From Didymodactylos carnosus (taxonomy: Eukaryota; Rotifera; Eurotatoria; Philodinida; Philodinidae), in the NCBI GenBank assembly GCA_905250885.1, contig CAJNOQ010000162.1, positions 1 through 64,000 of the forward strand: a stretch of DNA of 64,000 nt, read 5' to 3'. Positions within the stretch are counted from its first letter, which is position 1. Every line of letters begins with the position of its first letter. Of the stretch, positions 11,504 through 23,445 are shown one piece after another. Under the pieces are notes generated by a model. That model saw nothing but the letters and a program-made list of their open reading frames with translations. It was not told where the DNA came from and did no database searches. Position numbers and translations under genes: made by a program.

Positions 11504-14500
11504 CTATTCAACATTTATCAAGAAAGGACTACCAGGCACATGATTATTGTGTCCCCAAAGAATTGATAGCATATACTGTCCTCTTAATTTTGGACGATAA
11601 TTCACTTTATAAATATTATTTCCAATATGTTTTACAATCATTCGTTCGCACGAACACCACGGAGAATACAAGCCAATTAAAAGCATAGCTCGACCTTGAA
11701 TATAAACAATAAATAAACTAGAAGATTTATAAACTTCAGTGAATGTGCAATGTTTTCTTCTTTTGATATAATTTCTTTTTATTCACGTACCTGCTCTGCT
11801 TGCATCGACATGAAATTTCGCTTTCTTTTTTAACTTTGCTTCGTATAATCCTTGTCCAAATACGGACACTTGTGTTGAATCATATAACATTGATGATGTT
11901 AGAGCATTTAATTCTGTTTCTTGTAAAATATCTGACGATGGTTGCTGTTTAATTATTGATGACGATGATTTGAGTGTTGTATTGTTATTATCTTCTGTAC
12001 TTGTCAACGATAATAGGCGATCTTTGGGTGTGGTTGTTGTTGTCAGAGTTTCTGTTCCTGTTTCATCTAGTTTATCTAAAAAAAAAACATATAAAAAGTA
12101 TTAGACTGTTCATTCTTATTTGAGACATTTTTTACCATAAACTCGACAAACAAATGGACTCCCTTTGATATGTATGCCACAATTTTTTATTGTAATTATA
12201 TATTTACCACTGACAGTTGGTTTATAATGAAATTCATAGCCGTTTAATATTTCATTGGCGTCTAAATGCACTGTTGCTGGACCACTTATACCAACAGAAA
12301 ATGAACCATTACATTCTCCATTGTGATGGCATTTTGAAACAAAAAATTCGCTCTCTTCCCCTTAAGACAAAAACAATGGTTGTTCCCTACAACTTCTTTC
12401 AAACACTCAACCATCGACAGATGTTTTCAACAGAAGTTAGTTAGTACCAGTGATGCAGAATCTACTTGTAGAATGAAAAACTTCCCTAACCTCCTATCCT
12501 AACCCCTAAAACTCCTATCCTTAGTAGCGTCAGAATATTTTTTTCTGCAATTTTTTTGCAGGGAAAATGTAATATTATTTTTTTAAAGTTTGTCTAAAAC
12601 ATCTTCAGCGAAGGTCGTCGAAGTCAATGGATGTATTCTGCACTTCTGGTTGGACCGCCTACTGTTTATAATAATGCAGGAGGATATTCAGCTCTTTTTT
12701 TCCTGCTGCTACATATACGAAAATCGGAAGAAAAAAGAAAAAATCAGTGCGCTGAAAGCAGGATTCGCACCTGCGTGGGAAGATCCCATTGGATTTCTAG
12801 GCCAACTCCTTAACCATTCGGACATTGCAGCATACCAATTTTTATTTAATATATTTTATTTATACCGGTATAGGCATGAAATAAACCTTGTCCACTAGCT
12901 AATGAGTAACGATTTTGTTCTTCTTGGTGTTCAGTTTCGGATGTAGTGACAGTCAATAGTATGGGATTATTTTCAATTTCAATACCATTTATCGTCAAAT
13001 GTAACCAATGAATTCCTACTTCATTTGGTAGAAACTGAATTTCGTAACATTCTAAATCAAAACATAGAGAAGAAAATTGAGAGTGAAAGAAATGTGGTAC
13101 ATGTATATCAAAGAATTACCTGATTTACTTGATTTTTGTACCGTAATCGGTAAATTATGTTCATTCGGCGTACGTATTTGAGCTTGAAATATGGCACATG
13201 AGACAGCTGGTCGAACAATGACTAACGAAGTTGAATCAACCTAAATCAAGAAATATATTTTGAAGTTAAAATAAGAAATGAGTAAAACATCTTTACTTCA
13301 AATGTACAATTAACTGGAAAAATATCGACACTTGGAATCACTTGTAAAGGAGATGGAAGTGAAATTGGATCTTGTTTCGATAATCTTATGTTGTACGGTG
13401 AATTCCGAATATTTTTACCATTATATGTGATACTAATGGTATAACGGCCTAAGAAAAAAAGCTGTATAAAATACTTGATAGTAACTGAAAAGTCAGTGAA
13501 ATCCAGCTGATATTCTCAGTGTCAATGAAGCGACTGACAAAATTATATTCGTCATTGGTTAAAATGTTTGCCAATGTTAGCAAAAGAAATGCTATCACTA
13601 AACGAGAATGTATAGAAAATTAAACAAGGAAGAAAAAGCATTTATTCTATATAAGCATTTGTCAGCATTTTAACGAGCTTTTTCAACACTACTAATTTTT
13701 CCACTTAAGACTAAGTCTAGGAAATCACAAATCATTCTATCATACGTGCTATTTATATCCTAGGAAAGAAACCGCATATTATGTATTTAACTGTGATTCG
13801 TCCTGCTTGTAGTTGTTCAAGTAATAGCAGAATATATCTTACCTACTACTTGACATTTATAGTGAACACGATAAATTCCATATCCGATAACTTCAATATT
13901 GATATCTGCTTTCGATGGGCCATCAATAGCAATAATTAACTGATTTAACATTGCACCGGGTGCATGAATATCGAACTTACCTAGAAAAGAAAATCGAGCG
14001 GAACGATAATCATTTCACTTTGCTCAGAAAATACCCACAAGTTTCATCAACATCTCCATGTTGTAAACCAGTGCCTTCTGCATATATTTCCGCTTGTTCA
14101 CAGCTTTCATTTAGTGTGGATTGTTCTTTATCGTCATATTTAACGATGGATAAATCAGGCTGTTGTATCAATCGATTAAAAAACCGATGAGATGATACAC
14201 GATTCAAGTTCTTAGCTGTACTAGTCGAAAATAGAGTTGATTTTTCTATAAATGTAAAAACAAGATTGCATAGTGGAGAACAATGAGAGGAAATAAGAAC
14301 TACCACTTGTCTTAGGTGATAGCAATTGTTGTATAACGTGATTTGAGGGACTTTGAGTCGCTTTATCGTTTTTCAAATGCAAGATGTCTAAAAACAAAAA
14401 AGTACAAGCAATAAAAAGTTATACACCTTTTAGAATCGCTACACAAGAAACTGTTGAAAAGAACATGAATTTGAAAAAAGTACGTTTAAAATATTAAAGA

Positions 14501-15055
14501 GTTGTTGCCTACAATCTCTCTCATTACACTAGATGATCTAGCAGAATTCAAACAAATTCCACTTGAATAAAATGTTTTAATTTGATGAATATCATGCATA
14601 CTCTATGGTTCTGTTCAGAACGACATTTTTGAAAGAATTGTAGATTTAACTGCATAATTACTATTTAATTTTCTTAATGGATTTGTAAATGAATAACGTG
14701 CTGCTTCGGAATTTCGACGAGACACAAGGTGTCTTTCATTAAAACTGGCTGTCGTTCGTTTTGAAAATTGTGTAGTACTGTCGTCATTATTACTGTTATT
14801 ATTATTATTCTCGTCTTCAATGTCATCCACATGCACAATGTATAATATCGTCTCGATATAAACTAAAAAAAGAGGAAAAATTATTTTATACTCATAATAA
14901 GTTTATATATTTGACGTACTGTCATCTCCACTGTCTGTACCACTACTACTTTTACTTATGTGATCAATAGACGATAATGAATTATTGCCATTTTTACTGC
15001 TGATATTATTTGTTTCTAACATAAATGATGAAGCACGTCGAATACGATTCAACAT
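11504..15055 (-). CDS. Filamin-type Ig-repeat protein without CH domains, 11 exons, 641 aa
   Basis: Exons (minus): 15055-14920, 14862-14662, 14387-14304, 14245-14039, 13980-13843, 13448-13297, 13240-13120, 13051-12866, 12360-12136, 12075-11791, 11694-11504. They sum to 1926 nt with no break. Residues 1 to about 180 are low-complexity and acidic (Asn/Ser/Asp-rich). Four filamin (IgFLN) repeats follow, at about 180-270, 275-365, 385-483 and 550-641. Diagnostic strands are visible: A-P-G-A and I-D-G-P-S in repeat 1, I-S-G-P-A and G-S-P-F in repeat 3, and a closing V-P-G-S-P-F at the C-terminus. Such repeats bind integrin or receptor tails and scaffold signalling at the actin cortex. No actin-binding calponin-homology domains are seen, so this is not a classical filamin. 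Nine of ten introns are phase 1, which fits exon-shuffled Ig modules. The start is the first ATG after an upstream non-ATG frame; an extra 5' exon cannot be excluded. Confidence 0.85.
12750..12831 (-). tRNA. tRNA-Ser(AGA)-like sequence in a filamin-gene intron
   Basis: On the minus strand an 82-nt cloverleaf-like sequence has a long variable arm, G at the discriminator position, D-arm GGTTAAGG, anticodon loop CTAGAAA (anticodon AGA) and T-arm GCAGG..CCTGC. A T-run terminator lies just downstream (about 12725-12742). It aligns along its length with animal tRNA-Ser(AGA). Three blemishes argue for a decaying copy: a C-T mismatch in the acceptor stem, a C-T mismatch closing the anticodon stem, and G instead of the near-universal second T of the T-loop (GGTGCGAATCC). 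It lies on the same strand as the host gene in the 505-bp intron between exons 8 and 9. Confidence 0.68.
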
Positions 15056-15337
15056 AATGTACAATAAAGTATATCTTAAACACAAACGAAGAAAGCCTTT
15101 AACTATACGTTTAATACGAAATGTGATAGATTAAAGTGTTTAGCGGAAAATATTCATCTACCGTTTCTGGAACTTGTAATTTCATACGGATTATTAAGGC
15201 AGGCAAAAAGAAACAAATCGCTTACATCAGACAAGATACCGGAAGAAAACTAAGTGATATTTATTTTAAAAAATGTATAGAAGTAATCACTACTGGATCC
15301 AAGATCATATAAAAGTGGAACCACTGTCAGAGATAGA

Positions 15338-15653
15338 GACTGCCCATAATTATTTGCTATATAAGGGAATTTCTTCGGTGAAATTCATTGAATGACCATT
15401 TTGGATCTAAACAAGGACCAGATTAGATTTCAGTTCCTGTTTTCATTTTTTTCTCTCTGCTATAAGTACCGAGATATTCACAAAAGTAGCGTCATCTAAA
15501 GCATAAAATGGTGAATATCTCGATACTTATAGCAGGGCTGAAAAAAACGAAAACAGGAACTAAAATTTCATCTAGTCCTTCTTTAAATTCAAAACTTTCA
15601 TCCAGAATTTCACTGAAGAAATTTCCTTATATAGCAAATAATTATGGGCAGTC
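15338..15653. repeat. Foldback (inverted-repeat) element, 316 bp
   Basis: The left end GACTGCCCATAATTATTTGC is matched in inverse at the right end, and the two arms (about 130-140 bp each, diverged) continue through GTTCCTGTTTTC/GAAAACAGGAAC and GTGAATATCTCG-like blocks to a short centre near 15495. No target duplication is evident. It lies between the divergent filamin and CFAP36 genes. The rest of 15056-16098 shows nothing but an in-frame open stretch ahead of CFAP36. Confidence 0.75.
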
Positions 15654-16098
15654 CACATACTATAAGCAAAGGGGAAAAGAGAAAAACAATTGCTACCGAC
15701 AGATTTGTCCCGCTTATCGGTTTTCAAACTCAGGATTGCCAATCATGAATTAGACGTCTATGGTAACAGATAAAAAGAGATCAGCTTAATAATAAGTTAG
15801 TGAACTACTGGTGAAGACTATAAAAAAAGAGGAAATGTGGCGAAATACAGCACGTAATAATACAGAAAACTTGGATGTCTGCGACATCTGTTATGACAAC
15901 TCAATTACTCTTTTCTATTTTCTGCTTTTTCTTCTTCAAACGAGAAGAAATTTAGTAAAGGTCATCAAAATTCTTGGCTTCTTTATTAATGAAGATAAAG
16001 TGGAGAGTTTTTCACTTGATTTCACTGAGGAAGTAAAATCAACTTCAATTCTTTATATCTTTTGTTGGTGGTTCGTATACTCGGCTACATACCGCATC

Positions 16099-17468
16099 AT
16101 GGCAACTAGTAGTGACTGGATTTTTGACAGTGTTTGCGAGTTTTTAAAAGGCCCAATTTGGGTTGCTCCAATACAAAATTTCATTGAAGATAATTGTGTT
16201 ACATTTAGTTATGATGAACTAGACGACGATATAGAAAATGACGCTGTTCAAGAGGATGAAAAAAAACGACATCAAATGGCTATTCATCGACAATATGCAC
16301 AATTAGTGAAAAATTTAATTAATGGTTTAAAACAGGATCTAGGTAATGAATAACATTTTAAAAATTTAATCATTAATTATTTCTATATTTTATTTTATTT
16401 TAGGTATTGATGATCAAATATTTTCAAAAGTATGTAGTGAAGACAATCCAAATTGTTTAATGCAACACGTTTGTGATGCATACGAACAGTTGTGGGCGGC
16501 TGATGATTTCACGTTGTTTACTGAAATGATGAGGCGAAAAAATTTAATATTACAACTTCAAGCATTGGTTGCACTACAATTACATTGTGGAATATTGAAA
16601 CAAAGTGATACAGCAGACGACATAATTCTAGCATTATTAATACAGGCAACAACGCAACCAGCTGAAGGATCACGACGACAGTCTGTCACTTATGAACCAA
16701 TTATTCATACGCCAACAGCAAAAATACAGCATCAACAAGAAGAAAGTGAGTATAGCAGACAGGAAGATGATGATGACGTAATACATACAACACCAGCACC
16801 AAAAAAAAACAGAACACCAAGAGAAAATAAACAAAAACAACGAGGAAACGAAATTATAAGAGCTCCGTTACCTGACTTACGTCGAGCTGATCCAAATGAA
16901 TCAAAATGGATTAAAAATATAAAAAGTGATCAAACAAAAGATCAGGTAAGAGAAGAGTAGTTAATTGAACCCTAATAAAAAAAGAGTACATACACTTTCC
17001 GTCATTCTCAACATCTTTTATTTGTAGAAAAAAGAATATGAATCCGATGATGAGAATGAGAACGAAGATGATACTAAACAAAATCAAACAAATCAGGTTC
17101 CAACATCAATATCATCATTAAGCGAAGATGAATTACGTAAAAAATTTAAACAATTAACAGTTGGTTTAGATCCGGAAGCATTATCATCACGTTCAAATTT
17201 CTTAAAGAAGCAACGTGATTTAATTATAGAAAAACAAAAGAATGAACGAAAAAATGAATTTGAAAATAATAATGAAAAGGTTCAAATTGAACGACCAAGA
17301 TCCGCAGCTCAAGCACGAAAAGCATTGAATCTAAGTGGTAATGAAAAATCTTCACAACCACAAAAAACGAATGATATCCCTCAGGATAAACAATTGACCG
17401 ATGCCGAAATTCAACGTCGCCGTGATATGGCAGCGAAATTAAAACGAGAAGTGGTTGATAAACATTAA
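16099..17468 (+). CDS. Cilia- and flagella-associated protein 36 (CCDC104/BARTL1), 3 exons, 408 aa
   Basis: Exons 16099-16342, 16404-16945, 17028-17468; introns of 61 and 82 bp; 1227 nt in frame. The N-terminal about 120 residues form a BART-like domain: W-I-F-D-S-V-C-E-F-L-K-G-P near the start corresponds to the family W-V-V-E-S-I-A-G-F-L-R-G-P, and A-A-D-D-F-T-L-F corresponds to A-A-E-D-F-T-I-F. The middle is acidic and disordered. The C-terminal coiled coil has a match to the family L-R-Q-R-E-H-Y-L-K-Q-K-R-D block, here S-N-F-L-K-K-Q-R-D. The family binds the small GTPase ARL3 at the ciliary transition zone. The frame stays open upstream to 15811, but family members begin a few residues before the W, so the ATG at 16099 is chosen. 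It is the only plus-strand gene in the 9.5-40 kb block. Confidence 0.9.
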
Positions 17469-18073
17469 AAAATTTACGTATATTTTGTTTTACAAAATTA
17501 AAAAGTTGTGCATTGTGAAATTTTTAACATACTTAACTTCAGTTTTATTTTTATTTTTATTTTTGATCGAGCTCAATGTTACTTCGAGTAATTACAAATA
17601 CGTCTAACTATTTTACGTGTTATTCATGACAAGTTGAATCGCTTATCTTCACTTCAAGCTTTTATATTGTTCGTAAGCTATTGTATTCTTCATTTCGGCT
17701 TGCTAGTCACGTCTAATCCAGACAATTTCGTTTCTTGTATGTAATTATTTTTTGCATTTTTTTTTGTACATGAAGAATGAATTAAAAACAAAAAAATATA
17801 ATTAAAATCGAGTTCTACTGTTACTGTGCTTGTTTTAACAATTTCTTTAATATAAGACAATAAAAGGAGACATTTAGTATTTCTTTCATGTCAAATTTAT
17901 AATACTTGTTAAAGGAGTCCTCTACATATCGATATCACAGTATCTCAGGGAATCTTGAGTTTTAATCCATTATGTATCATATACTGTAGATTATTATAAA
18001 TCATTATATAAAAAATCAGTAACGAGAATACAAAAAAAAACTTCACATAAAAAGCTCACAACTGTTTAATAAT
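17469..18073. other. 3' flanks of convergent genes
   Basis: CFAP36 (plus) and the R-SNARE (minus) converge here. The stretch is AT-rich with candidate poly(A) signals, for example AATAAA within ACAATAAAAGG at about 17857. No ORF or repeat recognised. Confidence 0.45.
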
Positions 18074-18382
18074 TCACTTTTTTTTCCACGGTTGTACACT
18101 TAATATTATAATAACTGTGATAATTACAGCAACAACGCATACAATTATAATTGTTATTTTATAATTTTCCCATCTCATTCGTTGACGAATTTGTCTAGCA
18201 CGTCCATGAAATTGATAGGCTGATTGGGAAAAAGTTTCGGCACGTTTATCTAAATTCTCTAAATGATCACCGCGTTGAACTAATTTATCAACGGTTGTAT
18301 GTAGGACACTTGTCGTATCACGAACAGCAGTTCGTAAATTATTCAAATTGTTTGTTGTTGATGAAGGTTCATCTGTACTCAT
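18074..18382 (-). CDS. Synaptobrevin/VAMP-type R-SNARE, 102 aa, single exon
   Basis: Tail-anchored vesicle SNARE. The SNARE coiled coil spans about residues 13-72; the zero-layer arginine is R37 in L-V-Q-R-G-D-H-L, corresponding to the R of V-L-E-R-D-Q-K-L in VAMP2 and A-R-G-E-N-L in VAMP8. A tryptophan lies at the membrane border (W71), and a hydrophobic anchor runs from about 75 to 96, followed by a short basic luminal tail W-K-K-K. The R-G-D-H-L-E-N-L stretch is closer to VAMP8/VAMP4 than to VAMP2, so an endosomal fusion role is more likely, but the subfamily is not certain. Size is typical (about 100 aa). The start is the only ATG before the conserved part. No intron is needed. Confidence 0.88.
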   Translation of the reverse strand: MSTDEPSSTTNNLNNLRTAVRDTTSVLHTTVDKLVQRGDHLENLDKRAETFSQSAYQFHGRARQIRQRMRWENYKITIIIVCVVAVIITVIIILSVQPWKKK

Positions 18383-19638
18383 TTTTACAAATTATAAAAA
18401 AATTTATATAAAAAACAAAAACTCTTATAAATTCTTATAGTCTTTTTATACAAAATATAAAAACAGGTATAATACCACTAATAAAAAAAAGAAGTTTTAA
18501 CTGAGTAAATGTGTAAGTTTTAGACATATGAATCATATCAGAAGATAAAAACGACAAAATAAAAAACTCTTTTTTACCCTTTTCTACATTCAATACATGT
18601 ATTATTACACAATTCTTTCATGTTCGTGTTCACACAGCATGAGATAATTGATGGCGTATCGAGCAGTTAAGGGGGAGGTAACTATTCCCAAACTTGTCTT
18701 CAAATTATGCCAGTTTATAGATTGCGTTGAGTACTATTTATCTTTAAGAAGTTTCGGTAGTCCTATGAATGAATATTGGTGAAATTATGAATTTTTTAAA
18801 GTTAGACTTTGGTCAAAATTTTCGATCTAGCGGCTGATTTTCGATATTTCATAAGTTATTCAGGGATAATGACAGGAATTTGCTTCAAGTATGTTTAGGT
18901 GCACAATTATTCGTAGTTATTATATATGTAAAAAAGGAAGAAAAAATTTCTATCTAACAGACTTTATAAATTTTTTTGTCTAAAATTGATGCGAGTTCAC
19001 TGTAGTGTGGTTGTTTGCATTCTTTTTTTCTTCAAATTCTCTCGCTCAAATATCATGAATAATATATCATTTAAATCATCCACTCAAGCGCTACAAAATT
19101 CTGTATTTTGTTTTGTAATTTGTCATGGATGTGGGTTTTTTCCAGCCCAGATACTATTAAAAAAGAATGCCGGTGGCTATTTCTTTAATAACTTTTGAAC
19201 AATGCACTTTGGAGACCTGTGGTTTTCGGCACTGCATAGAGGAGATAATTAGCTACCAGTTGACATAAAAATATCTCAGAAAATAGCATCAGCAGGTGGT
19301 CTATCTTATTAGTCTTTGAAAGAGTAGGTCGTAGTTTCAAGATCTACCAGAGTGCCCCATGTATTTCTCATATAGATATGATAGCCTAAAATATTCTCTA
19401 GAAAACGGGAGCTAAGCGACCTCCTAACCTTCCGCGGTTTAGGCGCGGCATCAGATTTCCTCGAAGCCACATGATCGATATTTCCTTAGGTGTGGTAATC
19501 TATGGAATGGAAACATGGGTTATCATCACACTGAATCTCGCGGCAATGTTCGTTTTTCGAAAAAAATTCAGAAACCTCGTGAAAACCTATGTTAGGTCAA
19601 CTCGCTCTTGCATGGAAATTCAATTTTTTCATCCACAA
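18383..19638. other. Gene-free stretch upstream of the R-SNARE
   Basis: Presumed promoter and 5' UTR of the R-SNARE (AT-rich to about 18560), then unassigned sequence. Short open frames at 18986-19198 and 19471-19770 show no motif and the second runs into a foldback arm; neither is called. Confidence 0.4.
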
Positions 19639-19639
19639 A

Positions 19640-19959
19640 CTTATGCAAGCATTTTCAAAACAACGAAGCATTTTGAAGAAACATTTTCGCTGGCAAAGTT
19701 GTTCAGGATAATCCTCTTCATACCCGAAGCGGAGCACTTTTTTCACTTTAGTGGAAAAATTTTGAAATAAATGTAAAATTTACGTAAATTTTAAGTAAAT
19801 TTAAAGCTCAACATTTTTTATTTCAAATTTATTTCAAATTTTTCCACTAAAGTGAAAAAAGTCCTCCGCTAAGGGTATGAAAAGGATTATCCTGAACAAC
19901 TTTGACAGCAAAAATGTTTCTTCAAAATGCTTCGTTTGTGTGAAAAAGTTTGCATAAAT
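19640..19959. repeat. Foldback element, 320 bp
   Basis: Two arms of about 130 bp face each other around a very AT-rich centre (about 19770-19845). Landmarks: CGAAGCATTTTGAAGAAACA on the left and TGTTTCTTCAAAATGCTTCG on the right; CAGGATAATCC and GGATTATCCTG; TTTTTTCACTTTAGTGGAAA and its inverse. Arms are about 90 percent alike. No TSD or ORF found. Superfamily unknown. Confidence 0.8.
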
Positions 19960-21446
19960 TTCGAAAAATTACTTTAAGGACTCAAACTGCCATATAATGA
20001 AAAATGTTAATTTTCTCAGACACAGTTGGTTCAATTTTCATTATAACTTGTGGGTATATGCCACTTAATGTGTGCTGTCGAACTGCGTAACAATAAGAGT
20101 TCCGGTTTTAATTTTTAATTTTTTATAAATTTTTTCAATAGAGGATCGAAATCGTATGAAATTCGTACAAATTTCTTTTCTCAACAATTACAAGTCTGTT
20201 CGTCGAAAGCACTTCAGGGTACATACAGCTAGATGCGCTCTACAAAATTATGAAAAATCTTGTTAGGGCAACCCCTTGTGGGGCTAAAATGGTGAAACTC
20301 CTTTACATTAGCCGAAAGAGGGTATTGGGAATAGTGTACACTAACATAGAGGAACAACAAAAATTGCAGGTGTCTTTTAAGATGAATACACCTGGAGGGA
20401 GAGCTTAAAAAATAGGTCAAAACCAAGGCTTTTTGAGTATAAAACTTTAGTTCCTTCTCCTTTGGAGATGCTTAAGGAGTTTCACAAAAAAACGAGGGTG
20501 GCCCGTTAATGAACAGAAACGGTCTCTTGTTTTGGATTTAATACATTTTTTCAGAAAATATTTTATTTTTATGAATCTATAGTTCTACGCTGCTTTTGTC
20601 GTTTAACAACAAGAAACTTTATATGAAATATTTTATAAAAATGCTTTTTAAAGAAGTTCATAGAAAATTGTTTGACGAAAAGCACAAGAAATTTCATGTT
20701 TTAGGACGTCCATTTCTGAACGTATACTTGTGTTCAGAAGTTTAGGATCTACTCGTGAGTTTGAAAATTTTCCACGAACGGTAAAAGTTTTGCAAAATTT
20801 CCACAGTTGAAATTTAGAAAAGGCTTTTATCGGTATATTTCTTATTATTCGGAAATTTCTTAAATCTTCCTATGTGGAAAAATTCCACATTTTTTTCGTT
20901 GAGAAATTTTCAAAAAACTTCCAACTTTCAAAACTTTTGCACGTACGCGCACACGGATAAATTCTACACCTGCGTTGTACACTCTCTGTTGAATGTCTTC
21001 GAGAAGGCCTGTACAACTGCAATCTGGAAGAAAAATGATTATGTAAAATTGAGTCATTTTGTAGAATTAGATGTATAGATACATGCAAGTAAACGAAAAG
21101 AGATGAATGAAAGCAGAATTATGAAATCATATTACAATCTTAAAAAGTAAAATCTTAGTCTGATAGTTTTAAAGATCTGTCTCTTCTAAAATGAAAAGAA
21201 ATTATCTTTCCGAGAGATCATTTCAAGTATCTGTAATAAAATTTTGAACCTGATCCGACACAGTCGTAATCTATAGAAGAACATTCGGGGCAGAAATACA
21301 TCGATTTTCTTTTTCGATATTGTATCTCTGGTAAAACTTTGGATTTAATCGAATCTTTGTCAATAACGTAAAAAATGAGGAGAACGGGTACCCTTAAAAG
21401 ATAGATGTCCGAGATTTTTATTAAGACATGCTTTAAAACCATAACT
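19960..21446. other. Gene-free stretch
   Basis: No supported gene. A local near-palindrome GTGGAAAAATTCCAC at about 20876 is the only structure noted. Open frames on both strands at 20860-21088 overlap each other and are the two sides of that partly palindromic stretch. Confidence 0.4.
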
Positions 21447-22075
21447 AACGAGAGTGCCTCTCGAGGTAATAAAACGCTTTTTGCTCGAAATCCAGTGGGC
21501 TATAGGTTATCGACCATGCTGATTACGAATATGACCATGGAAGTGGCCCTTAGCCCTTCGAAGATCCGATTTTCTAGAAAAACAGTTTTTAGAAACTCTA
21601 AGATATAAACAGAACCTTTCTTGATGAGGCATGATTGTAGCCCGTAAATTTCTGACTAAAATGCGAGACATCCCCCAGCTTTGCACGACCCTTCTTTGCA
21701 AAGTTATAGAATTTACAAGAAAAGCCCTAAATTAATTTTTTCCGTCTTAGCTGCTCGTAAATTTTTAATAGCTTTGACCTGATAATGAACATTTAGGACT
21801 TTTCTTGTAAATTCTATAACTTTGTAAAGAAAGGTCGTGTAAAGCTGGGGGATGTCTCATTTTAGTCAGAAATTTACGGGCTACAATCGTGCCTCATTAA
21901 GGGAGGTTCTGGTTACATATCAGAGTTCTTGAAAAACTGTTTTTCTAGAAAATCGGGTCTTCGAAGGGCTAAGGATCACTTCCATGGTCATATTCGTAAT
22001 CAGCATGGTCGATAACCTATAGCTCACTAGATTCCGAGCAAAAAGCGTTTTATCATCTCGAGAGGTTCCCGCTAA
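21447..22075. repeat. Long foldback element, about 629 bp
   Basis: Arms of about 280 bp (about 21447-21730 and 21795-22075) are inverted copies, joined by a centre of about 65 bp. Paired landmarks include TCTCGAGGTAATAAAACGC / GCGTTTTATCATCTCGAGA and GGTTATCGACCATGCTGATT / AATCAGCATGGTCGATAACC. The outer end reads CTAACGAGAG on the left, like the outer end of the foldback at 56469-57355. All apparent ORFs inside are mirror artefacts. No TSD could be fixed. Confidence 0.82.
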
Positions 22076-23445
22076 GAGATATACTGAGAGTATTCAATTT
22101 TTATATGTTTATTACGCGCAATACAGAAAAACTGTACAATATTTTTTTCATAAATATACAACAATTAGAGTTCAAGAAAATAAATTAAAAACATTAATAA
22201 ATAACAAACAAATAAAATCACATGTTGATAGACAAAACAACATCGAAATAGAATGACTAAAATTTTGTTTAATTTATATCATCTTTTATATACAAAAAAT
22301 AAATTAGCCACAGATAATTCAAGGTACATCGGTGGTATGATAAAAAAACAAAAATACGAACAAACAATAAATGTATACGGTGATACGAATGAATAAAATG
22401 ATTAGATTCTAAATCTGATTACGTTTCGATTGGTTGATATAAAAAAATAGTGTCAAAACAGAGAAATTTTGATAAGTAGATGAAAAGGAAGAATATAAAA
22501 TTGAAATTGAAGGAAGTTAATGAGTAATATCTTGAACACTTAAACCGTTCGAGAAAACTTTGCTCATTTCTGAACAGTTGCATAAAAAATGTTGTTTTGA
22601 AAGCAAGGCATACTGAAAATGGGCAGCTGTATGCGAGATTTCATACGTGTACAATGTGGTTGTCAGACTTTTCATCATCAAAATAATTGAGCATTTATCT
22701 TTTATTATTAAACATTATTGAAGATATTTGTAGGAGGAAGTCCTCTCCTTGATGAATCTACGATGACAAAATAAAAAATTTTCTAGCAAATTCTTGTAAC
22801 AGTTTTGAATTTAAAACTTAGCAGCAGTCTAAAAATTAAAATTTCATCTGACTAATACCAAATTTAATCAAACATTAACCAAGAAAATATACTGAAAAAT
22901 GATTTACCTAAGAATTCTTCTTTTCCACACTTCAAAGTCAAAAAGCAATTATCTGAGCAAGAAAAAACTGTTCATCATTTGATAGGACCCTCACCATTAT
23001 AACAGTAACTAAAATGTTTGGTGACTTACTTGTTAAACTTCTCGATTTTCAGAGCAAACAATTACTTTTCATTTGGCAACTGACTATTTGAACGTACCCA
23101 AGTTAAATTTTCCCCACAAACTGAATCTTTTCATTTTTCTCGTCTGTGAACGTTTTTTGGTCAAAAATCAGTCAAAATTTCAGTCATTTCTGATCATCAG
23201 AATTGGCAGAATTCCCCTCGTACCGACGAATTCCTACGGTTGGGAGAATCAACCTGAGTAGTTTCACTGTTTGAAAGCAATTTCAGCAAAAAAATAATCT
23301 AATCAATAATTATAAACTTTTTTTTCAACAAAAAAGCATAACTGATAATTGATAAGCAAAGAACGAGCTTATAAAAATATGAAACTACCTTCGAACAGAT
23401 CTTGCAACTATTTATTATTATTTTGGAAGAAAAGAGATGATAAAT
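22076..23445. other. 3' flank of LMBRD2, no gene seen
   Basis: AT-rich sequence without a convincing ORF. A further 3' exon of LMBRD2 could hide here, but no match to the conserved vertebrate C-terminal tail was found. Confidence 0.4.

Noticed and set aside
15811-16098. In-frame 96-codon N-terminal extension of CFAP36
   Set aside because: Family members start just before the conserved W-x-x-x-S; the extension has no similarity and is rich in hydrophobic residues.
20860-21088. Overlapping ORFs on both strands
   Set aside because: They are two readings of one partly palindromic sequence.
21405-21701. ORFs on both strands
   Set aside because: They sit in one arm of the long foldback element.
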